Shown one piece after another: positions 1 through 12,287 of a stretch of 64,000 nt of DNA; positions within the stretch are counted from its first letter, which is position 1, and each line of letters opens with the position of its first letter. The notes beneath the pieces are model-generated. The model was not told where the DNA came from and ran no database searches. It saw only the letters and a list, made by a program, of their open reading frames with translations. The DNA comes from Catenaria anguillulae PL171 (Eukaryota; Blastocladiomycota; Blastocladiomycetes; Blastocladiales; Catenariaceae). Both the position numbers and the translations under genes were made by a program. The stretch lies in NCBI GenBank assembly GCA_002102555.1, contig MCFL01000015.1:434001-498000 (forward strand), given 5' to 3'.

Positions 1-223
1 CTTGGCTCAAACCGTCGAGACCGCACTGCTGGGTGTGTTTTGACTGTGCTCCACAACGTTAGTGCTACGGCTGCCAGACTAGACTCTCGTCACCCTCAAT
101 CGCAGTACGTTCCACCTTAATCCTGACTGGGTATAAATGCCACTCGCCTTCTCCACCCCAACCTCAGTGCCTGCAACATACGAATATCATCAACTTACCT
201 GGACTCCCATCTCATTCCCAATC

Positions 224-2244
224 ATGTTCACATCCACGACCAGTTCTTTCTACTCTCACATCCTGTCCGCGGTTGCACCCACGTCTTCACCCCGGCCGCG
301 TACCCCAAGCTCAAGCTGGCAGGTGATAAGGAACCATCAACATCCCGTTGCGATACCGTCGATCACGACTCCGTCGCGTGCGCACGTTCCCACATCACAA
401 CCACGGCGTCGTTTGGATCCCCAATCAACATCGACTTTGGCTTTGGCGGATTCCGGCGCTCGCGCGACAAGAAGTCCAAGTACAGCACTCGTGGCAATCG
501 CACGGCCAGCCGTTCACGCGCCCCCGACTCGGAGTTGTCTGATTCCGGCAGCGAGTCTGTCTCTTCCTCTCCTCCCCTCCCTTCAACACGTGGCCCAGCT
601 GCCCAAGATCACGCCATCACCGCCAGGCTGGCTGCCACTCAGCGTATTCTGCACTCGCTCTTCTCGCTCAAGTTCGACCCTTCCACCACCACCGCCATGT
701 CATCATCCTCGTCACCTTTGCCGAGTACGGGCATGTCCCTGGCCGACCTTCCTGCCGAGATTCTGGTCTCGATTGGGTCGCTCTTGCCACCAAAGGCACT
801 TGTATCCACACGCACAGCTTGCAAGTCTCTGTACACCAACCTGGCGCCCGTGGCACTCCGCAATCCGACCGTCTACTCGACCTCGCACTTGCACTACACT
901 TTGCGGCTGCTGCAAGATCTCGACTGCACCCAAGCTTTGCATTCGATCACCCTGTCCGACACGTACCTTGCGCAGGCGAGCCTTGCTCACGTGCCGCTTG
1001 ACGACCCGTTCGCCACCCGCGGTCGCCCGGAATGGGCAGCCATTGACTGGTCCAGGTTCACGTCGCTGCACACGGTCACGGTGGAAGGCGTGAGTGCGTC
1101 GCGGCCGTTACGGCATTTGGCCAGTCATGTGTTGGCGTCTGGGCCACCCAATGTGTCCAAGATCACGCTGCGGTTCCTGGATTTGGGATCGCTGCGTAAA
1201 CTCGACGGGTTTCTCGCGCTCGCTGTGCCATGCAAACGGCTAAACGATGTGACGCTCAACGTTTTGGGCGCCTTGACACATTCGCCAAGCGTTGCCGGGT
1301 CTGCAGCCACATCCGATGCCGAGATGGACGATTTGCCCGGCGGCGACAACTCGGACAATGACGAGCACGATACGGGCTTTGACTCTGGTTACGACGCAAC
1401 GTCGCTGGGATCACCCACACTTGCATCCTTCCCGACGCCGCTTTCGGCTGCTGCCTCAGGCACCGCAGCCGCGACTCGACACTCTGCAACCTTGGTCCTG
1501 TCGCGCCTGTCAACTCTGCGCCTTCGTCACTGCGACCTGTCGCCCACGGCCCTGACCCACATTCTCCGCCGGTGCACCTCGCTGCGCCACCTCGACGTAC
1601 ACCGGTCGCTGCACCACGAGCCCAACGACGACGTGCGCGTCGCCGCGCGCGCCATCGTGCACGGCATCCAGCACTTGTCCATCAAGGTCAACCCGGATCA
1701 GCTCGTTGGCGTGCTGGCCGACCTCGGCCGGCTTTCCGCATCGCTCACACACGTGACGCTTGCGTGGGATGCGGACGATGCAGTCCAGGGCGACGCCCTT
1801 CTGGCACTTCGGGCGGCCGTTGCTGGCGCGTGCCCGCGCGTGTGCCGCGTGGATTTGGTCGAAGAGGTGGCGGATGCCAGTTTGGTCAAGACAAATGCTC
1901 AGTGCATGATGCTCAAGTGCCAAGGGTTGAGGCGGCGCCAGTCGTGGATCCGCATGCCCGTCAATTTGTCGATGTCGGCGGCCACGGCGGGATCGGCTTC
2001 GGCAGCTGTGACAAAGGAGGCCCTCGGCGTGCGTAAGAGACGGTGTGTGCCGCCCATGGCCGAGCTCGAGCGGCTGCATGCTGGCCTGAGACGCGCCATC
2101 GAGGAGGCCGTGTCGGATGAAGAGGCCGACGTGAACGATGCCGGCTCGGACTCGGGACATTCGTCGGCCGACGATGACTCTGGCGCGGGCGGCATGTTTG
2201 ATTTTGGCGATTGGGCTGAGATTGCCGAAGACTTGGTCTTCTGA
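224..2244 (+). CDS. F-box / leucine-rich-repeat-like protein
   Basis: Probable substrate-recognition subunit of an SCF-type ubiquitin ligase. The F-box is clear at about 730-860 (core MSLADLPAEILVSIGSLLPP, followed by a conserved Cys-Lys-Ser-Leu-Tyr). The rest is a leucine-rich series of degenerate LRR-like segments (L-x-H-L-x-V type), interrupted by an acidic Asp/Ser loop near 1320-1400, and it ends in an acidic tail. The frame is open and protein-like from about 300 (a Gly-Phe and Arg-Ser-rich stretch) but has no in-frame ATG before 697. ATGs at 137 and 224 lie in another frame, so either a small intron or a one-base indel separates the first exon. I chose 224, which lies downstream of a TATA-like element near 131. 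The minimal model is 697-2244. F-box identity is good; exact start and substrate are unknown. Confidence 0.75.
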
Positions 2245-2711
2245 GTGCCCCTTCTCCCCGCTTGTGACGCGACAATGTGAATCCTTTCCTGCTCGATTTT
2301 TGTATTTATCTCCTTCTTGTCCCATCGACCACATATCTGCTTCTTTCGGCTTCTGCTTCTGCCCTCTTTATGTATTTAGCCCCCATCCCCAACCCTAACC
2401 CCCATTAGCCGTCCTATGTATATACCCCTTACTATTGTTGCAGTCATCAAAGTTTCGTGCCCCGTTGTCACTTGCTGTGCGCGCTCATTTCTTCCTTGTC
2501 CTTCACTTGCTGTGCTGCCTGCTGTAAAGCCAATTATAAACCGAGCTTTCTCCTCGTAATTCGATCTGTCCAACCATTTCTATGATGTACGACGTGACAA
2601 ACAGACGGAACCTATGTAAGTTGAAGAGATGTTGGATGGCAGGCTTTGCAGGTAACCTGTGAGATGTATTCAAACACGTGTCGCGGAAAAAAAACATAAA
2701 CTCACAGAGCA
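2245..2711. other. Intergenic, convergent gene ends
   Basis: Pyrimidine-rich 3' flank between the F-box gene (+) and the minus-strand gene ending at 2712. A short CCCTAACCCCC string near 2393 is too short to be a telomeric repeat. I see no gene here. Confidence 0.5.
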
Positions 2712-4012
2712 TCACTTCAACAGACAAGGCTCACGGCGACAACATGTCACACACTCGTCCACCGTCTTGGCAAAGCTCTGTTCCATCTTGACCCACTCGA
2801 GCTCGTTCAGCGCTTGCACGCGTAGCCTGTACGCCTGTTTGGCACCGCCTCGCTCCATGACCTGGGCCACCAATGCCTCATTCTCAAAGTCCACCAACGT
2901 GCTCAAGTACTGGTACATTGCGGCCAACGCACACCGCCTGCCATGCGTAACCAAATCCTCTTGGCATCCAGGAGCACATATGGGTGCATGGCCGCCCACT
3001 CGACCACCTGCCTGACCTTTGCCCACACTTGCTCCACGACCCGCTCGCCGTCCTCGCCAACGTCCACAGGTACGCCTGCCATATCCCCGACCACGGCCAA
3101 CCCATAATTGATACCCAACACATCCTTTTCACTCACGGCCGCCTTGACTGCCTGCCAGACATACGATCCATCTCGCTCACGACCCGTTGCACGGCCTCGT
3201 CGCGCGCACTTGGGTCCTGTGGCACGCAGGCTGCATCATGCGCAGCGAATTTGCCCGCAAATCGCGCGACGCCAAGCACCGCGGCAAAAGTGCCCAGAAA
3301 TCGGGCGAAGCAACCAGCAAGTCGGATGAAGACAATTGGGATGCCGAGTCGGGCAAGCGTGTGGACGCGGCCCACGTGCCAAGGGCGGCAAGTGCCACGG
3401 ACTGATGCGCAGCGGGTCCTTGTTGAGCAGCAGCTGGCGCAGAATCAACGGGGCTGTGGCGGGTGATACGGTCGTGGATCCGGAAAGGGTCGAGAGGTCG
3501 TACACGGACAAGTCGAGCAGCGGATCGGGATCGTCCACGTCCATTGCATCGTCGTTCTCGGCGGGCGGCGGCGGCGGCAAAGTGTGGTGTGCAGGCGGAG
3601 GTGGAAGCGCCGTTGACGGGCGGCGGCGGAATGCCGCGGACAGCGGTGTTGGACTCGGAAATGCAAGCTGCTCGGTGCCGTCGTCGCCAGCATCCTCGTC
3701 CGACTCGCTCCAAACTTGGATGAGGTCATCGTCTTGCCCGTCATTGCCGTGTCCGACTCCCACTCTTCGTCATCCTCTTCTTCATCGTCGCTGTCATCCG
3801 ATCCAAGTTCCTCTTCATCATCTTCCTTGGCCACGCCCGGCAACCCGCCATTCTCATTTTCATCTCGCACCTTTGCCACGGGCAACGGCGGTAACCCGTT
3901 GCCCGCCACCTTTGCACGCTTTGCAGGGGAACCCATGCTTGTGCCGCCTGGGCCGCCGCCGTGGCGTCGTCCACCATAGTCGCATTGTCTGCGGTCCGCT
4001 TGACGGCCGCGG
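2712..4012 (-). CDS. Acidic, proline-rich unidentified protein (separate gene or 3' part of the CAF-1 gene)
   Basis: I do not recognise this product. Reading down the minus strand there is a basic NLS-like PAKRAKV near 3925, then a long Asp/Glu/Ser run (about 3860-3700), a Pro-rich linker, a segment resembling a folded domain (DLSVYDLSTLSGS, then LRQLLLNKDPLRIS near 3420), and a helical C-terminus ending with a stop at 2712. The frame has to change by one base at about 3940, 3758 (where SDTGNDGQDDD is restored by one G), 3390, 3155 and 2955. No stop codon separates it from the CAF-1 winged-helix region upstream, so it may be the C-terminal extension of that protein. The many shifts look like sequence errors, because the amino-acid composition is coherent on both sides of each. 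Confidence that something is coded is good; the boundaries are poor. Confidence 0.45.
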
Positions 4013-6657
4013 CTAGCAGAAGCGGTTTGAATGGCAGTCTCGGTAAGGCGGTCGAGGGCGTACCTGTCGCCGGCAGCTTGGCTGACGATTGGCTCGCTTG
4101 GTCACTGTCGTTTTCATTTTCGTTTTCGGGATCGGCGGGTTCGACTTGAAGTGTTGTGGGCGAGAGCCGGTGGTAACGTAGAATGTCGTCCTTGACGTAA
4201 AAAGTGAGTTTCTACAAGGACACGTCAGTGTATACGAGGTCAACGTTGGGGGAGGGGACAAAGAACAGACGGGGGAGAGCCAACACGTACCCCGGTCAGA
4301 CGCTTTTCCTTGACAGTGAAGCCTTGAGCTTGGCTTCCAGCTGTGTCTTGGGAGTGGATGCAAATTCGGGCCTGGTTCGAGTTGGACGGAGAAATTGGTT
4401 GGCCGGGTGGACATGTGCATTGTGGCAAATGTCGGGTGCAAGACGTACCGGGCCTTGAGCTCCTCCACAATCTTTTGCACGCCCTGCGGGTTTCCGTGTA
4501 CCGCCTATACAATCCACAAAAAGTGGTCGGTCGGCTTGAATCAGAGCGGATCGAAGACAGGAAACATACGCGAATAAAGGTCAAAATGTGCTCTTCGGGG
4601 AAAAGAGACGCATTGGACTTGCGCGACGCCGACGCAGGTGTTGCTCCACTGCCACCACCCAATGCTGCACTTGAACCAGAGTGTGCATTGTTTGTCTTTG
4701 ACGGCGCGACCGACAGGTCCAGTCCGGCAAACGGATCGAGCGGAGCTGCGTTTTCTACGTCACGGACGAAAGCGCCTGTCAGACCATGTTGGATAATTCA
4801 AAAATAAACGCCAGCCGTACCGCCCAACCAAACCATGGCAAACCCATCCACGCCCTTTGCTTGCCCACCCCAAAACGGTCCAAGGACAATGGGTTCAAGA
4901 CTCCTGACCACCCGCTTTCCGCCCGCCGCCGCCACACTTGTGCCAGCCGACCTCGCAAACTCGTCATCATCGAGCAACCACCCGTCATCCTCGACATCGT
5001 CACCCGCCACACTCTCGTCCTCGTCCGCCTCGTCCTCGGACCGAATCTCCTCGCCCTCGCCCTCGTCCTCGTCTTGCCACTCTGCCTCGCTATCATACTC
5101 GTAATCAAGCACGCCGCTTGCGTCGCGGCAAATGGCCGCCGCCCGTGCACGTGCGCCGAGGTCTTGCGCCATGTGCCCCAGTAAGCTGGGCGCAAGTCTT
5201 CAGCAAACTGCAGCAGTTTGAAGCGCGGGAGCGGCGTTGCGTTGGCGGTTTCCGGGTCCGTGAGCGGTAGCCCGACAAGTGTTTGGCGAAGGTGGGTGGG
5301 AAGCATGGGCAAGTTGGATGCGTGCCTTGCTGGTGAGCGCAGAATGTCAATGGCAGATTTGGTTGCTGCGTCGTCATCTTGGACACGTTGAAAGTGAGTC
5401 AAGGGAACCACCGTCATTGTACGCTTGGGCACAAAGTCGACAAACAAGGTATCGAAATACTTGACTTCGACATGCTGCTGCTCTGCCGCTTGGGCGTCTG
5501 CGCCGCCCGTACAAGCACTCGATACGTCCGAAGCGCTCGGTTTGACCACCCGCTTGACAAACATGTCCATGATCCTGGCCGTACCCTGGACTGCCTTCTT
5601 CTTTTTCTCCTCGGCCAAGCGCTCGCGCTCGCGCTTTGCATCCTCCTTTTCCTTGAGCTTGCCGCACGTTCCGGCTTCCCTTGGACACACGCTCAGCTTC
5701 CTTGGCGGCTTCCTTGGCCGCGCGCTCGGCTTCCTTGGCGGCAAGCTTGGCTTGCTTGTCATGCTCGCGACGCAGCTTCTCGAGGTGCTTGTCTGTGGCG
5801 GCAGATTGGGCCGTGGTGGCTTTCTTTGACGATGAGGTTGTTTTCTTTGGCGGCGGGGCGGAGGAGGAAGATGAAGGGGCAGCCGATGCCGATACCAATG
5901 CCGCTTCCGAAGAAATGGAAGACAGAGAGAGCGGGGTGGTCGGAAGAGGCGGCGGAGCAAGCGAGGGTTGTTTGCGGTGCGCGCGGGCCGTCAGCAGAGA
6001 GTGTGTGAGCGAGGCGTAAGCTGCCATAATTGGGCGTAGGAGGGTGGGCGTGTCAGGGTCAGGGATGGGATCAAGGTGGACCGAGAGCTGGACCGCGTTC
6101 TGGATTAGAAAATTAGAGTGAGCAACATCATCATGAATTGAGAAGGAAGAGAGGTGCAACGCAAATCAAAAACAAGAGCAACAAGGGTACATACACTCGA
6201 GCGATCAGATCGAGAGAATACTTTGGCGACAAGTTGCAGGGAGCTTGCGAGTCGGTCATGTCCATGACGTCGGTGACGGCCACCTGAGCATGCCACGGGT
6301 CGTCGTTGGCATGAAGAGAATTGGGGCCAAGGCCGCCCAGACCAATGCTTGCCGAGACGAGCGAAACAAACTGCTGGAGCGAGAGGTGATCGGGCAGGCG
6401 AGGCGCAAGTCCTTTTGGGCCAGTGTGCCCTGGAGCCAGAGGGCGGCCAGGTCCGTGACGAGGAAGTCGAGGTCGGAGCAAGCCGAGGAAGCGGAAGTGG
6501 AAGAGGAGGAGGATGGGGAAGTCGTGGAAGAGGACGAGGGAGTCGGGCGGGATTGAATGTGGATGAACAAGTTTGGGTTGGTTGAGCATTGGAGCAGCGT
6601 GCTCGTGCTCGTGCTCACGGGGTCCACTGGAACTTGAAGGGGAACCAGGGGAGTCAT
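4013..6657 (-). CDS. Chromatin assembly factor 1 large subunit (p150/Cac1-like)
   Basis: Histone H3-H4 chaperone subunit that deposits nucleosomes behind replication forks in the nucleus. On the minus strand the N-terminal part (6650-6190) is Ser-rich with a helical segment. It is followed by the charged KER-type coiled coil with Lys-Glu-Ala-Glu-Arg repeats (5830-5590). The family signature LLQFAEDLRPAYWGTWRK lies near 5220-5160, then an acidic block beginning YEYDSEAEWQ (about 5100-4990). Two introns with GTACGG and GTATGT donors precede the winged-helix domain (PEEHILTFI, GNPQGVQKIVEELKARY, then KEKRLTG, and after a GTACGT intron KLTFYVKDDI at 4211). The frame changes by one base near 6400, 5688, 5113 and 4316, each inside conserved protein, so these are probably assembly indels. 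The start at 6657 is the best of several ATGs. Family call is strong; the model is not a clean ORF. Confidence 0.82.
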
Positions 6658-7077
6658 GGAGACGGAGGCGACAGCAGCAACTTGAACTGAAGGAGAACAG
6701 AAGCAGAAGCAGAAAGTGGATCCGGAATGAGAAAAGAGTCGAGCGTGATGGTTTTTTTTATTTTTCGACTTGGCATTGGCACTTGAGATTGATTCCATTG
6801 CATTTCCAAATCATGTAAGTATTTATCATGAATTCGAAAGAAGTAGTCTCTAGCAGTAAATATCATACATGCTTATGAGTTAGGGTTGTACCGCGTACGC
6901 GTGTCTCTGACAAGTGAGACGGGGCACAGATCGGCGGCCCATCTTCTTCTTAACATTAACTTGTTCTGCTTGTCACCTATGTATAACAGTGTTTATACTT
7001 CATACATGTATTGCCAATTCTTTCTTTACACCGCTAGCTCAGCTATTCGTCTACACCACACTACACAACACAGCACT
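6658..7077. promoter_or_regulatory. Divergent promoter region
   Basis: About 420 bp shared by the minus-strand CAF-1 gene and the plus-strand Ser-rich gene. It contains AT-rich stretches and several ACATGTA/CATACATG-like palindromic strings (near 6866 and 7001). No defined element can be assigned. Confidence 0.35.
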
Positions 7078-9281
7078 ATGGGCAATCCCGCTCCCTTCCA
7101 AGCTCGGTCCCGCCTGCGCGGCTCTGCCGCCTCCACCCTCCGCCGCTCGGGCGCCATCTCGGTCTCGCAGTGCTCCCGCCCCCGCTCCGGCTCTGGCTCA
7201 GGCTCAGCCTCCCTCCATCAGTCTCAGTCTCAGTCGCACGTCAACTGCCCCTGCTGCAACTCGACTCTCGACTTGCACCACCACCTTCCCTCCAACTCCC
7301 GCTATGCACCTTACGCCCTCTCTGCACGCCGCGCCTTTCACCGCCGCCGCAGGCACCAAGCTTCGTCTTCGTCTGCTCCCAATGATTCAAACCACCAAGA
7401 TGACAATCATTCTCAGTCCCAGTCCTACTCGCAATCGGAATCGGAATCGGACTCGGGCTCGCATTCCGACTCGGACCTCGACCCCGACGATTTGGACGCC
7501 ATTCCCTTTCCTTACTCTTCCCCAACGTCAACTGCTGCCTACTCGAGTCCTGCTCGATTCTCCTTTACAAACCAGTCTCCACCGCCCATCCCACGCCTCC
7601 CCTCCTCTTCCGAGCTCGAACACCTTTACCAGCACCTCCCCACCACCTTTCGGCCCCCTTTCACAGCCAGGCCGCCCAACTTTGTGACAAACAACAACAA
7701 CAACAACAACAACCACAATTTCAATGACACGGCCGACTCGGATCCCGAGCCCTGGATGTACGGCACTTTGCCGCGCCGCTCAACCGTCACGCTTCCAGTA
7801 ACCCCCCTGCGGTCGTCCATGTCCATGTCCATGTCCATGGATGCTCTTGATCGTGATCAGAGCACCCAAACCCAATTGATTTCCCCCTCGTCGGGCGTCA
7901 CGGCCGCATCGTCGTCATCTGCGTCTTCAACAACAAGCGCGTCGATGTCCTCACATACTTCGAGTCCGGCATCCAGTGTGCCAACTCCTGGAGGCAGCTT
8001 GGTGGGCAATGTGTTGCGTGGCGTCTACTCTTCACTCACGTCTCTGCTCGGGTCCAGCGCAAGCACACTGGTGTCTTCCTCGGCCGCTGACCCTCCTTCA
8101 TCTGCCTCCACCAGTCCTTTCCCGTCACGCGATCCCAACACGGATGATGAGCTCCTGCCTTCCACAACCACCCGCGCCACCGCCGCCGACCCCTCGCCCG
8201 CCGAACTCGCATCCACCTCCGTTTCCAGCACTCGGCCCATCACCCGCCCTCGCCCTCGCCCTGGCCACCAGCCCAACCCCTCTGGCTCTGGCTCGCGTCG
8301 GCCCACGGGCTGGCACTTGCCCCGGCCTTGTCTGCCCGGTCGCGCGGCACGCTGGCCAGTGCCGCCGCACAGGCCCACGCCGACCGCCACGACCCCTGGT
8401 ACGTCCCAGGCGAATCCACCATTCGCGCCATGGCAACGGGCGGATATGGCCCTGGCCATCCGGCAGCGACCGACACGCAGTCCCCTCCTGGCATTTCTGC
8501 TGGGTACTTGCAAACCCTCGGTGCCTATGCGCACTCGGGCATCACCGCCAACTTGCACGGCGGCGGCGGCGGCGGCGGCGGCGGGCGTGGCGGCCGGCTC
8601 GTGTTTCCACCGACCCCGCGCGCGTTTTACGCAACGCTTGGGTCTGCATCTACCCCAGCCACCTCCACCACCGTCAACGTCGACATCGACGACACACTTG
8701 CCTTGGCCAGGCACGCACTGGCTGATCCCAGCTCGAGCTCGTGGGGGTATCCCCGCGACGAGCGCGTGCTGACCAATGCCGTGCACACAATCTTGGACCT
8801 TGACCTGGATGTCAATACGAACGCATCGAGTCCAGACTCGGATCATGTCAACATGCAGCCGCCCGATCTTGGATGGCGCACGTCACATGGCGAGTCGTCG
8901 CAAATGGCGCTCGAATCGGCTCGCTTGCGCGAGCGCGTCTTGTCTGCACGCGCCCTGAGCTTGCACGGCAGCCAATTTGCCCACGACGGCGCTGACGACG
9001 TTGGCGTTGGTGGGCCATCGGCGGGTGAGGTGTCTGAGGAGTATGATGTCCTGGATGACCACGAGCAAGAGACTTACATTCCCGAATACTTGTTGCGGAA
9101 CGCCGCAAGTGCAAGTGCAAGTGCAAGTGGACGCGTTGGCGAAGGCCAAGGCTTGGACGACGAGGATGGTGACGGGGATGAGTTGGGGCCCATGGACGAT
9201 TCGTGGGAAATGGTGGTGCGCCCATTTGATTCTGTGCGCGGGCCCGCCACCCCGTACGATTACCACGACCACATGTTTTGA
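7078..9281 (+). CDS. Serine-rich intrinsically disordered protein
   Basis: Start chosen at the ATG at 7078 (MGNPAPFQARSR), not the longer upstream frame, because the sequence becomes protein-like there. The product is Ser/Pro/Thr-rich with low-complexity tracts: SQSQSHVNCPCCNSTLD (a lone CxCC, too little for a zinc site), a Ser-Asp/Glu run near 7440, poly-Asn from an AAC repeat near 7690, Ser-Met repeats near 7820, poly-Gly near 8560 and Ala-Ser repeats near 9110. The C-terminus is acidic. The frame changes by one base at about 8300-8330, where two open frames overlap; again this looks like an indel. No domain is recognised. A scaffold or regulatory role would be a guess. Confidence 0.6.
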
Positions 9282-9995
9282 AAGCAGCGTGGATGCATGT
9301 ACCTACTGATTATTGATTGCGATTGATTCTGGGGACGCCAGGCTGGGTGGGTTTTTTCCCCAGTTGTTTATACCTTTGTTGTTAGTCCCGTTCAGGTGTT
9401 TGTTTTACATGGTTGTTTGGTCTTGGTGGATGGATCGCTTTACCCTTCTCGTTGTGATTGTGACCCGGCTGTCACCCTCTTCACTCTCTTCCGCTTAGTT
9501 TCTTTCTTGTTGTTGGTGCACATACTGTATGTATCGTTCATTTGTCTGTCTCTCACAGTCATTGGCAATTTCGAGCTGCCGGCCTGGAAGTCGAGGTCCA
9601 ACCAATTTGGCAGTGACGCTTCTCCTTACACCTTGGGAGTGCAGACGCTGCTTTCGACTTTGAATGCAGCGAACTGCCAGCTAGCTGCGGCTGCGGGACG
9701 ACCGGGGGCAAGAAATGGTGAGGCAGAAACAAGCAAAAACTCGTGGCCTCACTCGTCGGCCAGTCCCGCCACTGGCATACGAAAAGCGCGTCGTTCCCAC
9801 GGCGAAAACCAACGAAACAACGCATTGACACCTACGAGCAAATACTAATAATTACACAGCTCAAGGCAACGATCCGATGCAATTGATCTCCAAGCACTTT
9901 GCCCTTCTCCGTATATCCTCTTACTAGACATCGCTCCACGAGCCCCACTTTCTCGATAACCCGTGAGCCGATCTCCCACCTCCCCAAGTTCCAGT
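9282..9995. other. Intergenic, no gene seen
   Basis: The region holds the T-rich 3' flank of the Ser-rich gene and the 5' flank of the subtilase. No coding signal is supported. Confidence 0.4.
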
Positions 9996-11574
9996 ATGAA
10001 GATTGCAGCTACACTCGTGTCGCTGCTGGCCACGCTAGCCATTCTCGCACACGCCGAGGCGTTTCCCGACCCTGTCGCCATGCCGCTGGAGGCAACCATC
10101 AAGTGCGGCTTGTCCCTGAGACGGGCGGCGGCGGTCGCCAGGTTGTCACTGGCCGAACTTTGCTGAAGAGGGCGACGCACAAGCAGCACAGTGGTCGTCT
10201 GCCGTGCCCTTCTTGGGCAATGTGATCAATCTGGTCGGGTCGGGCGAGCGGTACATTATTCGGTTGAGGGACGATATCGATACCGACATTTGTACGTGTG
10301 TTGTTGTGCATTCCATCCACGCATCACCCAACGCACGAAATGGTTCCCTGACCCAATTGGGCGGCAAATGCACATACTAGTGGACAAGCACATTGAATGG
10401 CTCAAATCGCAACTGGGTACCGCGCTGCCCCTCGGCGACCTCTTGCACAAGTACGACTTTGGGCCCAACCGGTTCCACGGATATGCCGGGACCTTCCACC
10501 CGCTCGTGGTCCAAGTGCTCCGCCAGTTGCCCATCGTGCACTCTGTGGAACGCGACCAAGTCGTGTCGCTCAACCAAGCGGCAAGCGTGTGGCCCGAACA
10601 GTCGCTCACGCAGAACAATGTACCGTGGAATTTGGCGCGCGTGTGGCAGGCGAGCACGCCCGTGGCGAGTCCGACCCAGTTTAAGTATTGGTCGCGCGCC
10701 GGCAGGGGCGTTGATGCGTACATTTTGGACAGTGGGATTAGTGAGCTTGTGGACGATTATGCGGGCAGGGTGATTCGCGGGGTGCAAACGTCGTCCGATG
10801 GGTCGTTTGAAGGTACCTATTCGCCATGTTGATTTCACGTATCAACAACGGCCTTGACACGACCCTTGCTTGTGTTTGCAAATAGATACAACGGGCCATG
10901 GATCACATGTTGCCTCGCTCGTCGCAGGCACCCGGTGGGGCATTGCCAAATCGTCCACCTTGTACAACGTCAAGGTGCTCAACGCTCGCGGATCAGGCAC
11001 ATGGTCGGGCATCATTGCCGGCATCAACTGGGCAGTCAACAATACCCGTTCCACGGGCCGCCCGAGCGTCATCAACATGTCCATTTCGGGCCCAGTCAGC
11101 CTGGCACTCAATGCGGCGCTCAAGTCTGCCGTCGACAATGGCGTCCACGTGGTTGTGGCCGCAGGTAACTCGGCCACAGACGCGTGCACGACGAGCCCGG
11201 CCAGTGCCATGCAGCAAAGTCCGGGCATCCACGTGGTGGGTGCCGTCAACCAGTGGAACCGCTTGTCTGGGTTTTCCAATTTCGGGCCCTGTGTCACCAT
11301 TCTTGCGCCTGGCGAGTCGATTCAGGCAGCCAGGGCAAACACAACCACGGGAACCGTGTTGATGAGCGGGACGTCCATGGCATCGCCGGCAACCGCAGGC
11401 GTGGTGGCGTCGGTGCTTGCCCAGGTCAGCATGCGGCCCGAGCGGTTGGTTAGATACTTGCAAAACACAGCCACCACGGGCGCCGTGTTTGTGGACAAGC
11501 CAAATACAACGGCTCGCTTATTGTGGCTCAACTCGACGCAGATCTTTGCGTCAGATGTGATTGCAAGGACCTAA
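9996..11574 (+). CDS. Secreted subtilisin-like serine protease (S8, proteinase K type)
   Basis: Extracellular endopeptidase. The ATG at 9996 opens a signal peptide (MKIAATLVSLLATLAILAHA). The I9 propeptide follows (GERYIIRLRDDIDTDI, interrupted by intron 10292-10380). The mature domain carries the triad: Asp in AYILDSGIS (near 10730), His in GHGSHVAS after intron 10813-10885, and Ser in SGTSMASP (near 11370), with the oxyanion Asn in VAAGNS. A one-base frame change is needed between 10100 and 10163, where the signal-peptide frame meets TGA while the propeptide reads on in another frame (WPNFAEEGDAQAAQW). Donors are GTACGT and GTACCT. The domain is complete, so the enzyme is probably active if that shift is an error. 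A second, different subtilase lies at 56.0 kb. Confidence 0.85.
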
Positions 11575-12287
11575 GTTTTTTTTTTTTTTCCTGGCTGCTT
11601 TGCCATCGTCAGTGGACTTGACGAGAATGGAATGACCAAGGCTTGTACATTACCGACTCTGCGGATGACATGTGTTTACACTTTGTTCCGTTCTGTTGTT
11701 TACCATCCCTAACTCCCTGCCTGACTTGATTCGACCTGATCCGCCTTCCCAGTGACTGCCTTGATCTGATGAACTTTGCACACACTCACTTTGACTCGAA
11801 ATACAACGCCATTTTCTGTCCGGCGCACTAGGGACGGGTGACGCGTTCAGGCAAGTGATGTTCACACGACGGATCGGCGTGCCAACGTGGCTTGCTCTTA
11901 CTCCAAGCGATGGATCGGTGCGCCTGCGAGTTCAGACTCTCACTTTTTTTTTGCCTTTGCCCAAATGCGATTTGATCAAACACATTCTTCTTGACCAAAG
12001 ACAAGACTCCTGACCAGTGCATGCATTCCACCCACGCCGTCGTTAATCACTTGACCCAGTGTCTCACGCTTATCCGAAGCTCGCTCGCTGCAACCCGGCC
12101 CCCGCCACCCCAACCCAACTCAACGCCTTGTATTTTTTTTCACACGCAAGTGCAGGTCGGCCTGGATTTGCTTTGCTTTGCTTGGTTGCAGCCCCTCGTC
12201 TCGTGCGATCACACATTGAGGTGTCTCACTTACCCTTTTGGACGCCTGCCCTGCTTGCCTGCATACGCGCGCGCCACAGCCCCGAAA
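11575..12287. promoter_or_regulatory. Intergenic with upstream region of the SNF2 gene
   Basis: A T-tract starts right after the subtilase stop (from 11577). The rest is the 5' flank of the SNF2-family gene, with poly-T near 11945 and 12130. No other gene is supported. Confidence 0.35.

Noticed and set aside
1510-2334. Long minus-strand open frame opposite the F-box gene
   Set aside because: GC-rich shadow of the plus-strand gene. It has no domain, an Arg/His-rich composition and no independent promoter or splice evidence.
2385-2405. CCCTAACCCCC string resembling a telomeric repeat
   Set aside because: A single partial unit in a pyrimidine-rich 3' flank; no array and no subtelomeric context.
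8025-8846. 273-codon minus-strand open frame in the Ser-rich gene
   Set aside because: Composition (Arg, Gly, Val runs) mirrors the low-complexity repeats on the plus strand; no protein family signal.
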